From contig ML058493.1 in NCBI GenBank assembly GCA_003013855.2, positions 3,286,001-3,350,000 of the forward strand: 64,000 nucleotides of DNA. The letters run 5' to 3'. This stretch comes from Liriodendron chinense. Taxonomy: Eukaryota > Streptophyta > Magnoliopsida > Magnoliales > Magnoliaceae. The notes under the pieces are model-generated. The model made no database searches. It worked only from the letters and a program-made list of their open reading frames with translations, and was not told where the DNA came from. Of the stretch, positions 1 to 12,060 are shown piece by piece. Within the stretch, counting starts at the first letter, position 1. Every line of letters starts with the position of its first letter. The translations under genes were made by a program, and so were the position numbers.

Positions 1-3000
1 GCCACTGGCCCGCGACGACCCGTCCACGAAGAGTGACCAAGGAGGCTGGTCGCTGGTCATGGTATTATCATCAGGAGAGTATGTGAATTCGGCGATGAAG
101 TCAGCCACGGCCTGGCCCTTGACTGCGGTCCTAGGGCAGAATGAGATATCGTGCTCGCTGATCTCGACTGCCCATTTAGTTAAGCGTCCGGAAGCCTCAG
201 GTTTTTGAAGAACTTGCCGTAGTGGATGATTCATTGGTACTAGAATAGCGTGAGCTTGAAAGTATGGTCGCAGTTTTCGAGCTGCCGTGACTAAAGCTAG
301 GGCCAGCTTCTCCATATCAGAATACCTAGTTTCTGCATCCACCATTGCTCGACTGATATAATAAACGGACCTTTGCACCCAGGAATCTTCTCTTATTAAA
401 GCGGCGCTAACGGCCGTAGAGGACACAGATAAATACAGAATGAGTTGCTCATGTGCTACAGGTTTAGATAAAATGGGGGGTGTGCTCATGTATAGCTTCA
501 ATTGTTGAAAGGCATCCTTACATTGTGGCGTCCAATTCCAATCAGACTTGGCCGTTGCACGAAGGAGTTTAAAGAATGGTAATCATTTGTCAGACGCTCG
601 CGAGATGAACCTGTTCAATGATGCGATGCGACCAGCCAAACGTTGGACGTCCTTAAGAGTGGTCGGGGATTTCATCTCCATCAATGCTTTTATCTTTTCA
701 GGATTTGCCTCAATTCCACGCTGACCGACCATGAACCTGAGAAATTTTCCTGCAGATACTCCGAATGCACATTTTTCTGGGTTCAATTTCATTTGATACC
801 TCTTCATTAGGTCGAAGGCTTCTCGAAGATCAGAAATATGATCATCCTCTACGGTGCTTTTCACGAGCATGTCATTGACATAAACTTCCATATTCCTACC
901 GATTTGAGCAGCGAACATTTTGTTGACGGGACGTTGATAAGTGGCCCCTGCATTTTTAAGACCGAACGGCATTACCTGATAGCAATATAATCCCCGATCT
1001 GTGATGAAGGCGGTATGCTGGCTATCGGGTGGATGCATCATGATCTGGTTGTAACCAGAATAAGCATCCACAAAACTGAGCAGAGCGTGTCCAGTTGTTG
1101 AATCGACCAACTGGTCAATCCGCGGTGTCGGGAAACTATCTTTGGCGCATGCTTTGTTCAAATCTGAATAGTCGACGCACATTCTCCATTTGCCATTAGC
1201 TTTCCGGACGAGAACCACGTTCGCGACCCACTCTGGGTAGTCTACTTCCTTTATGAAATTGACCGTGAGTAGCTTCTCGACTTCAGCTTTGATCGCCATT
1301 TGTCTTTCTGCAGTGAAGGCACGTCGACGCTGGTGTACGGGCTTATGTTTCGGGTCGATATTGAGGCGATGTACAATGACATTGGGGTCGATGCCTGGCA
1401 TATCTTTATGAGACCAAGCGAACACGTCCTGGTATTCGGTGAGAAAACGGACCAGATCTTCATGATGGGCACTGGTTAAAGAGGATCCAATGTATACGAC
1501 CCTAGGCGGGTCGTCTTCGGTTAGGCGAATCGCCACTGTTTCTTCCCCAGGAGTTCCTGATTTAAGAGCATTCTCTCTCGGATCCAACGAGGTGTTGGTG
1601 GGAAAATTGGGTAAGCCTTGTGCTATCTCCATAACGGGTGTTGCTTGAGCCTTCTTCCGATCTTGTAGGGCTATCTGATAGCAAGACCGTGCCTCCTGCT
1701 GACTTCCTCGCACGACCCCGATACCATTTGGGGTAGGAAATTTGACACACAGATATGAAGGGTGCAAGGCTGCCCCAACCTTAGTAAGAGACGGTCGCCC
1801 CAGAATAGCGTTATACGCTGATTTTCGATCCACCACGAGGAAGTTTACGAAGATGGTAGTCTTCGCTGGACTTTCTCCAAAAGTAACTGGGAGATTGATG
1901 CTTCCTTCAGGCGTTACTACCTCACCTCCGAAGCCAACGAGGGGGGTCGATACTGGCTTGAGAAGGCTTCTGGCAAGTGCCATTTTGTTGAAAGCCTCCA
2001 AGTATAGAATATCGACTGAGCTACCTGTATCCACCATAATTCGATGTGTCAGATAATTTGATACCTTCAATGTGACTACAATGAAGTCTTCATGAGGGAA
2101 GTGAATTCCCGTTGCATCTTCGAGAGTGAAGGAAATTGGAAGATAGCTGGTTTTTGACGAGCTAGACGTCTGTTCCAGCCAATAGATTTGCTGGGGTTCT
2201 TTGGACGCCTTTCGAGCGTATGCTTTTCTTGAAGCTTGAGAATCGCCCCCGCAAGCTGGTCCTCCGACGATGATGCGGATTTCTCCCGTAGGCTCAGCTT
2301 CCTCTTGGCCAGTTTGATGATCAAGCTGTTCCTTTTGGCGAAATGAGGTGTTCGCCCTTTCTGGTGATCGATTTTTACGAGCAACATAATCCTGGAGATG
2401 GCCTTTTCGAATAAGGGCTTCGATATGGTCTCGTAGAGAGATGCAGTCCTGGGTTCTATGCCCGTGATCTTTGTGAAAGTAACAGAACTTGCTCTTGTCT
2501 CTCTTCTCGGGATCGGATTTGATCTTTGCAGGCCACTTCACATATGGCTTGTGTTTAATCTCCATTAAGACCTTTTCATGAGATCGATTGAGAGGAGTGT
2601 AGTTATGATATTTACCAGAATAAGGCTTCTTGGGAGAACGATCGCGTTGATCATGACGATATTTTTTGTCTGTAGAAGAGGCTCCTTCCGTCTTGCGTTT
2701 CTTACCTTGTACCCCGTGGCGTGTCAATGCGACTTCTTCCGCATTGATATACTTCTGAGCTTTTGCTTGAAATTCTGCTATAGTTTTCGGCGGGCTTTTA
2801 TCCAAAGCAAACCTGAATTTCTCGCTCGTTATTCCTGCTATGAGGGCTGCGAGGCCTTTTTCTTCAGTATAACCTTCAGTTTGAACGGCTTCAGCGGTGA
2901 ACCGTACTGTGAACTCCTTTATCGTTTCCCCATGCTGCTGTTTTAAATTCATTAGATGGGAGGCTGGCTTCTTAATGCGAATGCTTCCCATGAATTGAGA

Positions 3001-3817
3001 AAGGAAAATCTCTGATAACTAGGAAAAGGAGCTGATGGAACGAGGCTTTAATCCCCGGAACGACATACGAGCTGCTTCCTTCAATGTTAGGGAAAAAGCC
3101 CTACACATGATTTCTGAGCCATGTCCCTCCAACTCCATGAGGGACCTGTATGTTTCTAGGTGTTCAAGAGGATCACCAATACCTGTATACGGGGTGATAA
3201 CAGGCGTTCGATACTTTCTAGGTAACGGCGCCTCCATGACCTCGCTGGAAAAAGGGGGACTCGGATTGATGTATCGCTGCCATGATGGTAGATGGCCGAT
3301 TTGCCTGATATCGCTGTTCCATGACATCAAAACGATCATGGATTCTTTTGAGATCTCCTTCCCATGGTAGGGTATAGCTTGATGTTTCGGCGGTGGAGCC
3401 CTGTGGTTGAGGCTCTCGAGACGAACTGGAATGTATAGAATGTGGAGACGGCACGGTATGATGGTTGCCAAGTGGTGGGACCTGTGGTTCGTCCATAGAA
3501 TGTCTGGATGCCACTGGAATGGGCTGCGGTGGTAACCCCTCGGAGGCTTGTCTCTGCGGTTCTGGGAAATGCTGATCAAGCCGATTCGACAGGGCCTGAA
3601 CTCCGGCATTTAGAGTTAGGAGAGTGTTTCCGAGGAAACGCAGGACATCGTCTTGATTTCCAGAAGCTTCCAATAATGAGTTTGCTGATGGCATATTTGG
3701 GGCTCCTTGAGGGATGTTCGTCGAGGCAGGTGGAAGGGTAGGTACGGATTCCGTCTCATCGGGCGGAGGTGGTGCCTGCCTTGAAGTCGAAGGATGAACA
3801 GCCTTTTTAGGAGGCAT
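1..3817 (-). pseudogene. gag-pol polyprotein of Tat copy A (broken)
   Basis: Retroelement polyprotein for particle assembly, processing and reverse transcription. The start is the ATG at 3815-3817 (MPPKKAVHPS). The N-terminal gag is proline rich, shifts frame near 3220-3250, and meets a TAG at 3019-3021 where a CAG is expected. From 2991 to 583 one frame of 802 residues is open. It holds gag C-terminus, a knuckle variant (C170-Y-F-H ... HGH ... C183, with His for the second Cys), protease DTGSS at 321-325, and RT from about residue 550 with the conserved D643-A-Y-S-G-Y and PFGLKNAGATYQ blocks. The catalytic box reads YVND (704-707) instead of YVDD. A TGA at 583-585 replaces a Cys codon that is intact in copy B. 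Below it the frame continues through RNase H into the aRH start (LFVDGSS) at the window edge. It cannot make an active polymerase as it stands. Confidence 0.88.
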
Positions 3818-3870
3818 CGCAGAAGGATTTTTATCGGTGGTTAGAACGATTGATTTCGACGATCAAGTCG

Positions 3871-3888
3871 TTCCCACAGACGGCGCCA
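3871..3888 (-). other. Primer-binding site of Tat copy A
   Basis: On the minus strand the LTR ends ...TAACA and after a few bases comes TGGCGCCGTCTGTGGGAA. The first nine bases fit the 3' end of plant tRNA-Asp, and the rest do not pair well. PBS sites of this form are common in Tat-lineage elements. Its position, directly beside the LTR edge and 54 bases before the gag ATG, is as expected. Confidence 0.75.
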
Positions 3889-4115
3889 AACTGTTAACGT
3901 CAGATTTTGTAACTGGATCCTCCGGACGTTCACCTTCTCTCCAACAGATACTTCCTCCGCCGGACCTGAAAGAAGACAGAAAGCAACTAAGGGTGGCTGG
4001 TGTCCAGCCGTTAGCCCTCCGATGCTTAAGTCAGGCCGAAGCAAGAAGAAGAATAACCAGGCAAAAGCAGGCCCGAGATTGAATATTGTGTACCTTTCTT
4101 TTAATGGAGTCATCC

Positions 4116-4125
4116 CTTTATATAG
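4116..4125 (-). promoter_or_regulatory. TATA box of Tat copy A LTR
   Basis: CTATATAAAG on the minus strand, in the same place as CTATATAAGG of both copy B LTRs. It lies about 230 bases upstream of the inner LTR edge, a normal U3/R position. Confidence 0.7.
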
Positions 4126-4589
4126 ATCTGAAGCGATCCAATCTGTTATGTAAGATATCGAGATCCCGCTGATGTCGTGTACGATACCGAAATCTCGCTG
4201 ATTTCCTGGGACAAGATCCTTATCCTTAGAGGCAAGATCTAACCCAATGACTTCTTCCGGCAATCACGTTTCTTGATAGCAATCCCTTGAGATTCGGAAC
4301 CACAAGAGAAGATAAGCCCAAAATCGACCTATACGGGCTGCTGGTAGGCATAGTAGTAGCGCTGATCCCTCACGTAAAGCCGGAAGCCATAGTTGGAGTC
4401 ATAGCCGGCGAAAAGGAAGGAGACGCCGAAAGGGCGGAGACCACCGCACTGGGTGTAGCCCTGCTCGGTGTCGCAGAGGAATTGGACAAGCTGCTCGACG
4501 GGAATCGGGTGCTGGAACTACGAAGACCGTCCAAACCAAAAAGAAAGACTCATGATTGCTCTGATTCGGGAGCTGCTCGTGTCAGGAAT

Positions 4590-4935
4590 GTTCGCATTCA
4601 GGAGATGCGACCCCTTCTGATGAGCACGAGCCGAGCTGCTCGCATCTGGGAGATGCGACCCCTTCTGACGAGCACGAGCCGAGCTGCTCGCATCGGGAGA
4701 TGCGACCCCTTCTAACGAGCACGAGCCGAGCTGCTCGCATCCGGGAGATGCGACCCCTTCTGACGAGCACGAGCCGAGCTGCTCGCATCGGGAGATGCGA
4801 CCCCTTCTAACGAGCACGAGCCGAGCTGCTCGCATCCGGGAGATGCGACCCCTTCTGACGAGCATGAGCCGAGCTGCTCGCATTCCAGATGTGCGACCCC
4901 TTATCACGAGCACGAGCTTGACTGCTCGCATTCAT
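4590..4935. repeat. 47/48-bp tandem repeat in the U3 of the copy A LTR, about 7 units
   Basis: The string GCGACCCCTTCT starts at 4607, 4655, 4702, 4750, 4797, 4845 and 4893, so the period alternates between 47 and 48 bases. Each unit holds GAGCACGAGCCGAGCTGCTC, whose ends are inverted. The array lies 470-820 bases upstream of the TATA box, a typical place for LTR enhancer repeats. It creates repetitive MRAARLVLVRRG-type reading frames that are artefacts. Confidence 0.9.
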
Positions 4936-4984
4936 TATGTGCCGCGATCCTTCACTTCTCGCTAGACTATATTTGCCTACAACA

Positions 4985-6286
4985 CACGTCATGAAGTATT
5001 TTTGGAAGCTGGAAGCATAAACTTCAAATTTTAAGATTCAGATTTTAACATACATGTGCATATTACCAAGTTTCTAAAAACAAGATAAATGGATATGTCC
5101 AGTAGAATGCAATGATTGATTGTTGTTCCTTCTTCGTTGAAGAAAGTTTTTGCTTGATCTATCTCCAATAAAAGGGACAAGCTCAGAGTCGTCTTCTTGT
5201 GACACTAAAGGACTGTGGCAGAGAGAAGAAATCGAGAACTATCCTTTTAATGGACCACAGTGATGATGGAACAAGAGGGATGGGATGATATCTCTCTTTT
5301 CCCTCTTGTTTTCTCTCTCTATACTCTCTTTTTTCCTCTCTCACCTATATGGGAAATTCAAGAAGGGAGGGTCATGCGACCGTTAGCACAAAATGTGTGT
5401 TTGGTTTGATGCAAGATAGGTAGGTGTTTGTTGCCTAGAGAGTTCTGAAAACGTTGTAGTGTCTCCTCAGCCATGAGCTTCAGGCATCTCATTGTCGTTG
5501 GGCGATCATGTGTTTCTTTTAGTTGTATATCGACGTCATAGTTATGATGGGAGAGGCATTGGAATTAGATAACCATGTAGCTAGTGAGACATTTTGATAG
5601 GCATATAGTTCTCAACTTCGGGTGGCCAGGGTTCTTAGAGTCGTCATGCTCCAATGTTGATCACTCTCAACTATTTTTATTAAATATGCATGATGCAAAC
5701 CCATGAATGTGCCATGTTGGGTGGCTTTTCATTGATGTGGGTTGTTTACATTCCAGGCTATGGTCTAACATAGACCCTTAATTACATCTCTAGGAAACTC
5801 CTTGATTAATAGCTAAAAATCGGAGTGGGTTGTCCTTTTAAGGTATGCCTATTATGGTCTTCCTCGGTTCTTCATTTTCAGAGTGTTTGGAACCATGATA
5901 TGGACAGAAAACTTGTGATAGCCGTGGCATACACGATTGGTTGCCATGACAATGTTGTGAGGCCTCACATGTCAAGGATGGGCGGAAGGTTAGCTCCCAT
6001 TATCTACTGATAGGACACTCTACATCGAGCACTAACTATGAGGAGGTCTGCACCTAGCTGAGGGACTAGGTTGTACAAGAGGTCCATTCTGGGCTATATG
6101 CAACCATGTTTCTTAGACTAGGATGATGGAGAACCCTGCACACTAGCATATACAGAAGGGTAGGTCTGTGCCACAACGCAAGATCTTTCCTTTAGATGTC
6201 AGGCACAACTTTACGGCCTCCTTGGGAAAACCATGTGCATGGTGCATGTTTCTCCTTGTAGGAGAGAGTGGAATGTTCAGGTAAGT
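4985..6286. other. Unassigned intergenic stretch
   Basis: No coding region, RNA gene or clear repeat was recognised. Short frames are at random length. There is a pyrimidine-rich patch at about 5289-5345. Confidence 0.5.
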
Positions 6287-6756
6287 TGTTGGGAATAGGG
6301 ATGCCGGCAGCGGAAGCGAAAGTTGAACAACACAATAAAATATGCGATTAAACGAGAACCACAATGCAATCACACCACACAAGCATTCAACCACAAGAGA
6401 CAATCCGATTTTATGTGGAAAAACCCCTCAACGGGTAAAAAACCACGGCATAAAGCGATTCACCATGATCAACAGAAGATTACAGAGATTAACAACCCAC
6501 AAGCAAGGAAAACAGAGAAAACCCAAGCTCTCTCTCTCTCAAACACTCTCCCCTCTTCCAAACACACTTTGGAAACCTTGGACACCTTAGGATTACTCCT
6601 AATCCCGAATTCATGCTACATATATAGCAACTAACTCGGAATTAGAAACATCTCACGCACTACTGCGTAATGGCGTAAGAAAACACGTGCTACGTAGGAC
6701 ACCACGTAACACGGCCGACCGGTTTTGATCGGCCCAAAAAACAATCTAGGGAGAAA

Positions 6757-7112
6757 TGTTGGCTTTACAAAGCCTTGGGAGAAATTCTAAAACAAGTAGG
6801 AAGAAAAAAAACAAAGTACTCTATTGCTCTATTGCTGAATTTTTTATTGAGTTATTCAAATGACTACACATTTCACCTATTTATAGACTCTTAGATAAAC
6901 ATAACTCATGGGCTGTTACAAGACTCTTCATTCTCCTAAAGGTCACATGTTACAATTCTTTCAATGAGACCCTTGAGAATATCAAAGGTTGCTGAAAACT
7001 GCTAGGCCGTTGCTTGCTGTAATTTGCTGAAACTGATGGGAAATTGATGATGCAACTATTGAGAAACCAAAGGTTTCTGTAACAGCTACCTTTTGGTTTG
7101 CTACTTCCAACA
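6757..7112 (-). repeat. 3' LTR of the copia element
   Basis: 356 bp, TGTTGG...CCAACA, near identical to 11222-11577. On the minus strand it follows the PPT directly. Confidence 0.95.
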
Positions 7113-7124
7113 CTCCCCTTCAAA
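7113..7124 (-). other. Polypurine tract of the copia element
   Basis: The minus strand reads TTTGAAGGGGAG immediately before the 3' LTR TGTTGG. It primes plus-strand DNA synthesis and overlaps the end of the polyprotein frame. Confidence 0.8.
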
Positions 7125-10100
7125 CCAAAACTGACTTCATTCCAAGCATGGACCTTAGTCGTCTAAATGTATCAGTCGGTAATGCCTTGGTGAATATGTC
7201 CGTGACCTGTTCAGTAGTGTGACAGTATTCCAATTTTACCACTTTTTGCTTCACTTGATCTCTAAGAAAATGGTATCGAGTATCGATGTGCTTGCTCCTT
7301 CCATGTTGTACCGAATTTTTAGAGAGCTCGATTGCTGACTTGTTATCCACATATATGACTGTGGATCCTTCTTGCGGATGCTTCAGTTCCTTTAGCAAAT
7401 TTCTCAACCAAATCACTTCACAGACTGTAGATGATGCTGCCACGTACTCTGCTTCACATGTGGACAAAGCGACCACACTTTGCTTCTTTGAGTTCCATGT
7501 GAAGGCAGTCATTCCGAGATAGAATACATACCCAGTGGTGCTCTTTCTTTCATCTTGGTCACCTCCCCAATCACTATCTAAGTATCCATACAGCATCGCT
7601 TCATCATCGTATGGATAGAAAAGACCGAATTCCATTGTTCCTTTGATGTACCTAAGGATTCTTTTTACAGCTAGCCAATGTGATTCTTTTGGCGCTTCCA
7701 TGTATCTGCTTAGAAGTCCAACACTGTAGACGATATCTGGCCTTGTGATTGTGAGATACCTTAGGCTTCCAATCAGACTCTTGAACAGAGTCGAGTCCAC
7801 GCTTCTTCCTTCTCCTTCTTTTGTCAGCTTCAGGCCTGTTGCTATAGGTGTGTTCACGGCATTGCAATTGGCTATCTTGAACTTTTCAAGTAATTCCTTG
7901 GCATACTTTTTCTGAGATATATAGATGCCACCATGTTGTTGCTTCACTTCGATGCCTAGAAAGAAAGACATCAGACCTCCATCGGTCATCTCGAACTCCT
8001 TAAACATGGCCTTTTTAAATTCATCAAACATTGGCTGGCTGTTCCCTGTAAACAGCAAATCATCAACATACAGGCATGCTATGAGCATATCGCCATGAGC
8101 ATTTTTCTTGATGTAAACTGCATGCTCATATGGACATTGGGCGAAGCCGTTCTCTTGAAGATAGTTGTCGATACGTGCATTCCAAGCACGTGGAGCTTGC
8201 TTCAACCCATATAGGGTTTTCTTCAGCCGATACACCTTGTGTTCCTCCCCTTGCATAACAAACCCTTCAGGTTGGTCAACATAGACCTCTTCTTCCAGAA
8301 TTCCATTCAGGAATGCATATTTCACATCAAGTTGGTAGATCATCCAACTGTGATGTGCTACAAGGGAGATAATCATCCTCACAGTGTCAAGGCGAGCAAC
8401 AGGAGCGAAGACTTCTTCATAGTCTACCCCGTACTTCTGTTTGTATCATTTTGCTACGAGCCTTGCCTTGTAGCGATCGATCTCACCATCAGCATTTCGC
8501 TTGATCTTGTATACCCATTTGATGTCGATAGCTTTCTGGCCATTAGGAAGCATAGTCAGCTCCCATGTATCATTCTTTTCAATGGCATGAATTTCTTCTT
8601 TCATAGCTATTCTCCAACATTCTTCTTTTATGGCCTCTTGGAACGTCAAAGGCTCATGATCTGCATACAAGCAGAAAAGATTAACTTCTTCAGTTTGCTC
8701 ATAGATGTCGCTTAAGCTTCTCATTTTGATGGGTGCCATGGGTGAGGACGAGCTGGCAGAAATTTGATTTGATGGAGTACTTTCAGGGCTTCTGTGAACT
8801 GATGATGCAACCGAAGAAGGTGTTGTGGGCGTTTGCTCTTGACGGTCATGCCTTTCTTCCTGTTCTTCTGTTTCGACTTGAATATCTTTGGTTGGTTCTT
8901 CATCGTTCCATTTTCAGGCTTCTTCCTCATTAAAGACCACATCTCTACTCACCACTACTTTATTGGTTAGTGGATTGTAGAGCTTGTAGGCTTTAGATTA
9001 TTCACTATAGCCGATGAAGATGCACTTCTCACCACGATCATCAAGCTTCCTTCTTCTTGCCTCTGGAACTTGAGCGTAGGCGACACACCCGAAGATTCTT
9101 AGGTGCGCAACGCTCGGTTTGTAGCCACTCCATGCCTCCTGTGGTGTCATATTTTTTACGCTCTTTGTTGGACACCGATTGAGCAAGTAGGCAGTACATG
9201 CAACTGCCTCTGCCCAGAAGCTCTTAGGTAGGCCTTTCTCTTTTATCATCGTTCTCGTCATGTCGAGGATGGTGCGGCTCTTTCGTTCCGCAATGCCATT
9301 CTGCTGTGGCGTGTAGGCTGCAGTGTGCTGCTGCTTGATGCCTTGTTCCCTGCAATAATCTCGAAATGCATTTGAGGTGTACTCTCCACCTCTGTCAGAT
9401 CTGAGTACTTTAATTTTGTGACCACTTTCAACTTCAACACGAGCTTTGAAAATTTTAAAGATAGAGAAAGCGGAAGATTTTTCTTTGATGCAATACACCC
9501 AAAGTCTTCTGCTGAAATCATCAATGAAGGTAATAAAGTATTTATTATCTCCAAGAGAGGGTGTTTCAAGTGGTCCATAAATATCAGTATGAACCAATTG
9601 AAGTGGTTCCTTTGCTCTTCTGGACACTCCACTTGGAAAGGAGTTCCTTTGTTGCTTGCCGAGTGTACACGCCTCACACACATGTTCTGGAGCTTCAATA
9701 GCGGGCAAGCCCTGTACCATGCTTGATGAAGACAATAGCTTTAAACCGCTAAAATAGAGATGCCCAAAGCGAAGATACCATCTCCATGAATCATTTTTCA
9801 CGGTTCCATAGAGACACTTCTCGATTTTTTGTGTTGATTTGGAGTGGAAACATGCGATTCTTCGCCATTTGGACTTGAGCCACAAGTCTCCCGTGTGCAT
9901 CTCTTATAGAAAGAGAATAGTTTTCCATGTGTATGACATATCCCTTCTCAAGGAGTTGGCCGATACTAAGGATATTACTTTTCATGTTTGGTACATAATA
10001 CACATTGGAGATAAAATTTGGCACACCATTCTTCTGATAGATTTTAACTTTTTCTTTACCTTTCACGGGAACTTTTGATGAGTCTCCTAGACTCACGTTG

Positions 10101-11169
10101 CCACGAGCATCTTCTGCCAATTCCACGAACAGCTCTTTCTTTCCACACATGTGGTTACTCGCACCAGAGTCGAGATACCACACGTCATGTTGATCACATG
10201 TGTCTTCTTGTGCAAGAAGAAGTATGGAGTCTTCCTTTTCATGATTTGATGCTTCTGCATAATTAGAATGCTCATCTTGATCTACTGGTTTGCTCCAGCA
10301 GTCTGAAGCATAATCGCCGAACTTGTTGCAGTTGTAACATTGAATATTTTTTGTATTTCCACGACCATGCATGGATCGGCCTCTACCATTTCCTCTTCCA
10401 CGGAAATTGGTAAACTTCTGTTGATTTTGTTGATGGCTTGGATGATATCCACGCCCTCTGCCTCTTGCACGATTGCTAGTGCCAGGGCCCCCTCTTTGTG
10501 TATGGCTATTCTTTTGTTCATTTAGCGTCAACTTGGACTCCAAGGTATGTTCAAGCATCGGTCCAACATTTTTTTGCATTTGTTGCTCATGCACTTGCAA
10601 CGATCCCATCAGTTCTTCAATGGACAGTTTTTCCAAGTCCTTTGATTCTTCTATGGCCACAACCACATGCTCAAATTTGGGTGTAAGGGATCGCAGTATT
10701 TTTTCGACCACCCTTACATCCTCAATCTTTTCGCCATTTCTTTTCAAGATGTTAACAATGACAAGCAACTTTGAAAAATAATCTGAAATGGACTCACCTT
10801 CCTTCATGTGAGAGGTCTCGAACTCGGCCCTAAAGGTTTGGAGACGAACCTTCTTCACACGATCAACTCCTTTGAAGATGGTGCTAAGAATCTCCCATGC
10901 TTGCTTGCATGTCGTCGCTTCAGCGATCCGTTCAAAGGTGGACTCATCCAACCCTTGATAGACAAGAAACAAAGCCTTCTTGTCCTTCTTTCTTTGATAT
11001 TTGATGACCGCCCTTTGATCAGCAGTGTAGATGGCTTCTTGCTCCATAGTGGGTTCTACATACCCATCGGTAACGATCTCCCATAGATCTTGTGACCCGA
11101 ACAGTGCTTTCATCTAGATGCACCAATTCTCATAGTTGTCTTTTGACAACCTCGGAATTTGGTGGCCAT
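7120..11169 (-). pseudogene. Copia gag-pol polyprotein (several stops and frameshifts)
   Basis: The probable start is the ATG at 11167-11169, followed by a frameshift and a TAG at 11114-11116. Gag then runs open from 11113, with a knuckle at residues 259-272 of that frame in which His267 is Asp. Protease is DSGA at 315-318. A frameshift in a run of A near 9828-9835 leads into integrase (frame 8998-9900): the first zinc His is Tyr42, then H47, C75, C78, and the catalytic D106, D169, E205 with 35 residues between the last two. Stops follow at 8998-9000 (TAA for CAA), 8914-8916 (TGA for Trp) and 8446-8448 (TGA, probably for Gly). RT-RNase H is open from 8382 to 7120, with intact YVDD at residues 105-108 and a full RNase H including CEAEYVA. 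The enzyme domains are well kept, but no full product is possible. Confidence 0.93.
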
Positions 11170-11205
11170 CTTCACTAGACTATGGAATTGGCACCTAGGA
11201 CCGGT

Positions 11206-11218
11206 GGCTCTGATACCA
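11206..11218 (-). other. Primer-binding site of the copia element (initiator tRNA-Met)
   Basis: The minus strand reads TGGTATCAGAGCC three bases inside the 5' LTR, a perfect match to the complement of the plant initiator tRNA-Met 3' end. Confidence 0.92.
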
Positions 11219-11221
11219 CTT

Positions 11222-11577
11222 TGTTGGCTTTACAAAGCCTTGGGAGAAATTCTAAAACAAGTAGGAAGAAAAAAAACAAAGTACTCTATTACTCTATTGC
11301 TGAATTTTTGATTGAGTTATTCAAATGACTACACATTTCACTTATTTATAGACTCTTAGATAAACATAACTCATGGGCTGTTACAAGACTCTTCATTCTC
11401 CTAAAGGTCACATGTTACAATTCTTTCAATGAGACCCTTGAGAATATCAAAGGTTGCTGAAAACTGCTGGGCCATTGCTTGCTGTAATTTGCTGAAACTG
11501 ATGGGAAATTGATGATGCAACTGTTGAGAAACCAAAGGTTTCTGTAACAGCTGCCTTTTGGTTTGCTACTTCCAACG
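11222..11577 (-). repeat. 5' LTR of the copia element
   Basis: 356 bp, same as 6757-7112 apart from about 9 mostly transition differences. One of these changes the terminal CA to CG. Confidence 0.95.
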
Positions 11578-11839
11578 AGAAAAACATTGAGAAACTGCAT
11601 CTGCCTCAACACTGGCCAACCAGTCATGATCGGTCAGTGTATAGTCTAGGGACCTTGTTTGAACTCTCTTCAAACATAAGTGAGGATCACCTTGGTAAGC
11701 ATTTGCAGTTAAATCTCTTGTTGTAGAAGTCCTTGTAGGAACTCTTTGAAATCCTCCCCATTAAATGAGGATTAGGGGGTATTTATACTATGCGAGATCG
11801 ATTTCTTTTTAAGGTGGAACTTTTGCACTCACTGTGAAT

Positions 11840-12060
11840 TTTTTTTTTGACATAGAGGGTTGTTTTCACAGAGATGATATTTTTGGGGCATAGAAGATTT
11901 TCGGCCACAAAGTATTTTTTTTTTCTGCAAAGGTGTATTCTTCTACCACATAGGAGTATTTTTCCACCACAGAGGGTTTTCTTTTGCCACAGAGGCATTG
12001 AGCCCTCTGCTGCCACAAAGGCAATGGATTCACTTTCTCTTATCACAGAGGAAAAAAGGA
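11840..12060. repeat. Degenerate short repeats with CCACAGAGG core
   Basis: The motif (C)CACA(G/A)AG(G/A) recurs about eight times, separated by T-rich spacers (for example near 11857, 11913, 11947, 11965, 11986, 12014, 12045). Spacing is irregular. It could be an old minisatellite inside the proposed LTR remnant. Confidence 0.4.

Larger units (their letters stand above)
1..4984 (-). mobile_element. Tat-lineage Ty3/gypsy retrotransposon, copy A (5' part, cut by window edge)
   Basis: Reading the minus strand from high to low coordinates gives the 5' LTR (4984 to 3892), PBS, gag, protease, reverse transcriptase and the start of RNase H. The element then leaves the window, and position 1 corresponds to about 39911 of the second copy. 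Lineage is inferred from the gag knuckle variant, the RT block spacing and the close match to copy B, which carries the second, archaeal-type RNase H and the antisense gene that mark the Tat clade. Copy A and copy B share most internal sequence, but their LTRs diverge beyond the promoter, so they are different subfamilies. The 3' LTR is outside the window, so the TSD cannot be checked. Its flanking candidate on the visible side is CACGT at 4985-4989. Confidence 0.88.
3892..4984 (-). repeat. 5' LTR of Tat copy A (1093 bp)
   Basis: On the plus strand it begins TGTTAACGTC at 3892 and most likely ends ...CTACAACA at 4984. The short inverted ends TGTT.../...AACA match the copy B LTRs. The first ~400 bases (R-U5 and promoter side) align with the copy B LTRs at 33960 and 52648. 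Beyond about 4320 the sequences differ, and copy A has its own tandem repeat. The 4984 boundary is inferred by analogy with copy B and has no TSD support in the window. Confidence 0.75.
6757..11577 (-). mobile_element. Ty1/copia LTR retrotransposon, structurally complete, coding capacity broken
   Basis: Two 356-bp LTRs (6757-7112, 11222-11577) flank a minus-strand polyprotein ordered gag, protease, integrase, RT, RNase H, the copia order. The TSD is AGAAA (6752-6756 and 11578-11582). The LTRs start TGTTGG and end CCAACA, except that the outer end of the right LTR reads CCAACG. PBS and PPT are both visible. By eye the LTRs differ at about 9 of 356 positions. Gag and RT style suggest the Ivana/Oryco branch, but that is weakly held. 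Confidence 0.95.

Noticed and set aside
4518..4992. Repetitive MRAARLVLVRRGRISR-type reading frames
   Set aside because: Direct translation of the 47/48-bp LTR repeat, with no independent coding sign.
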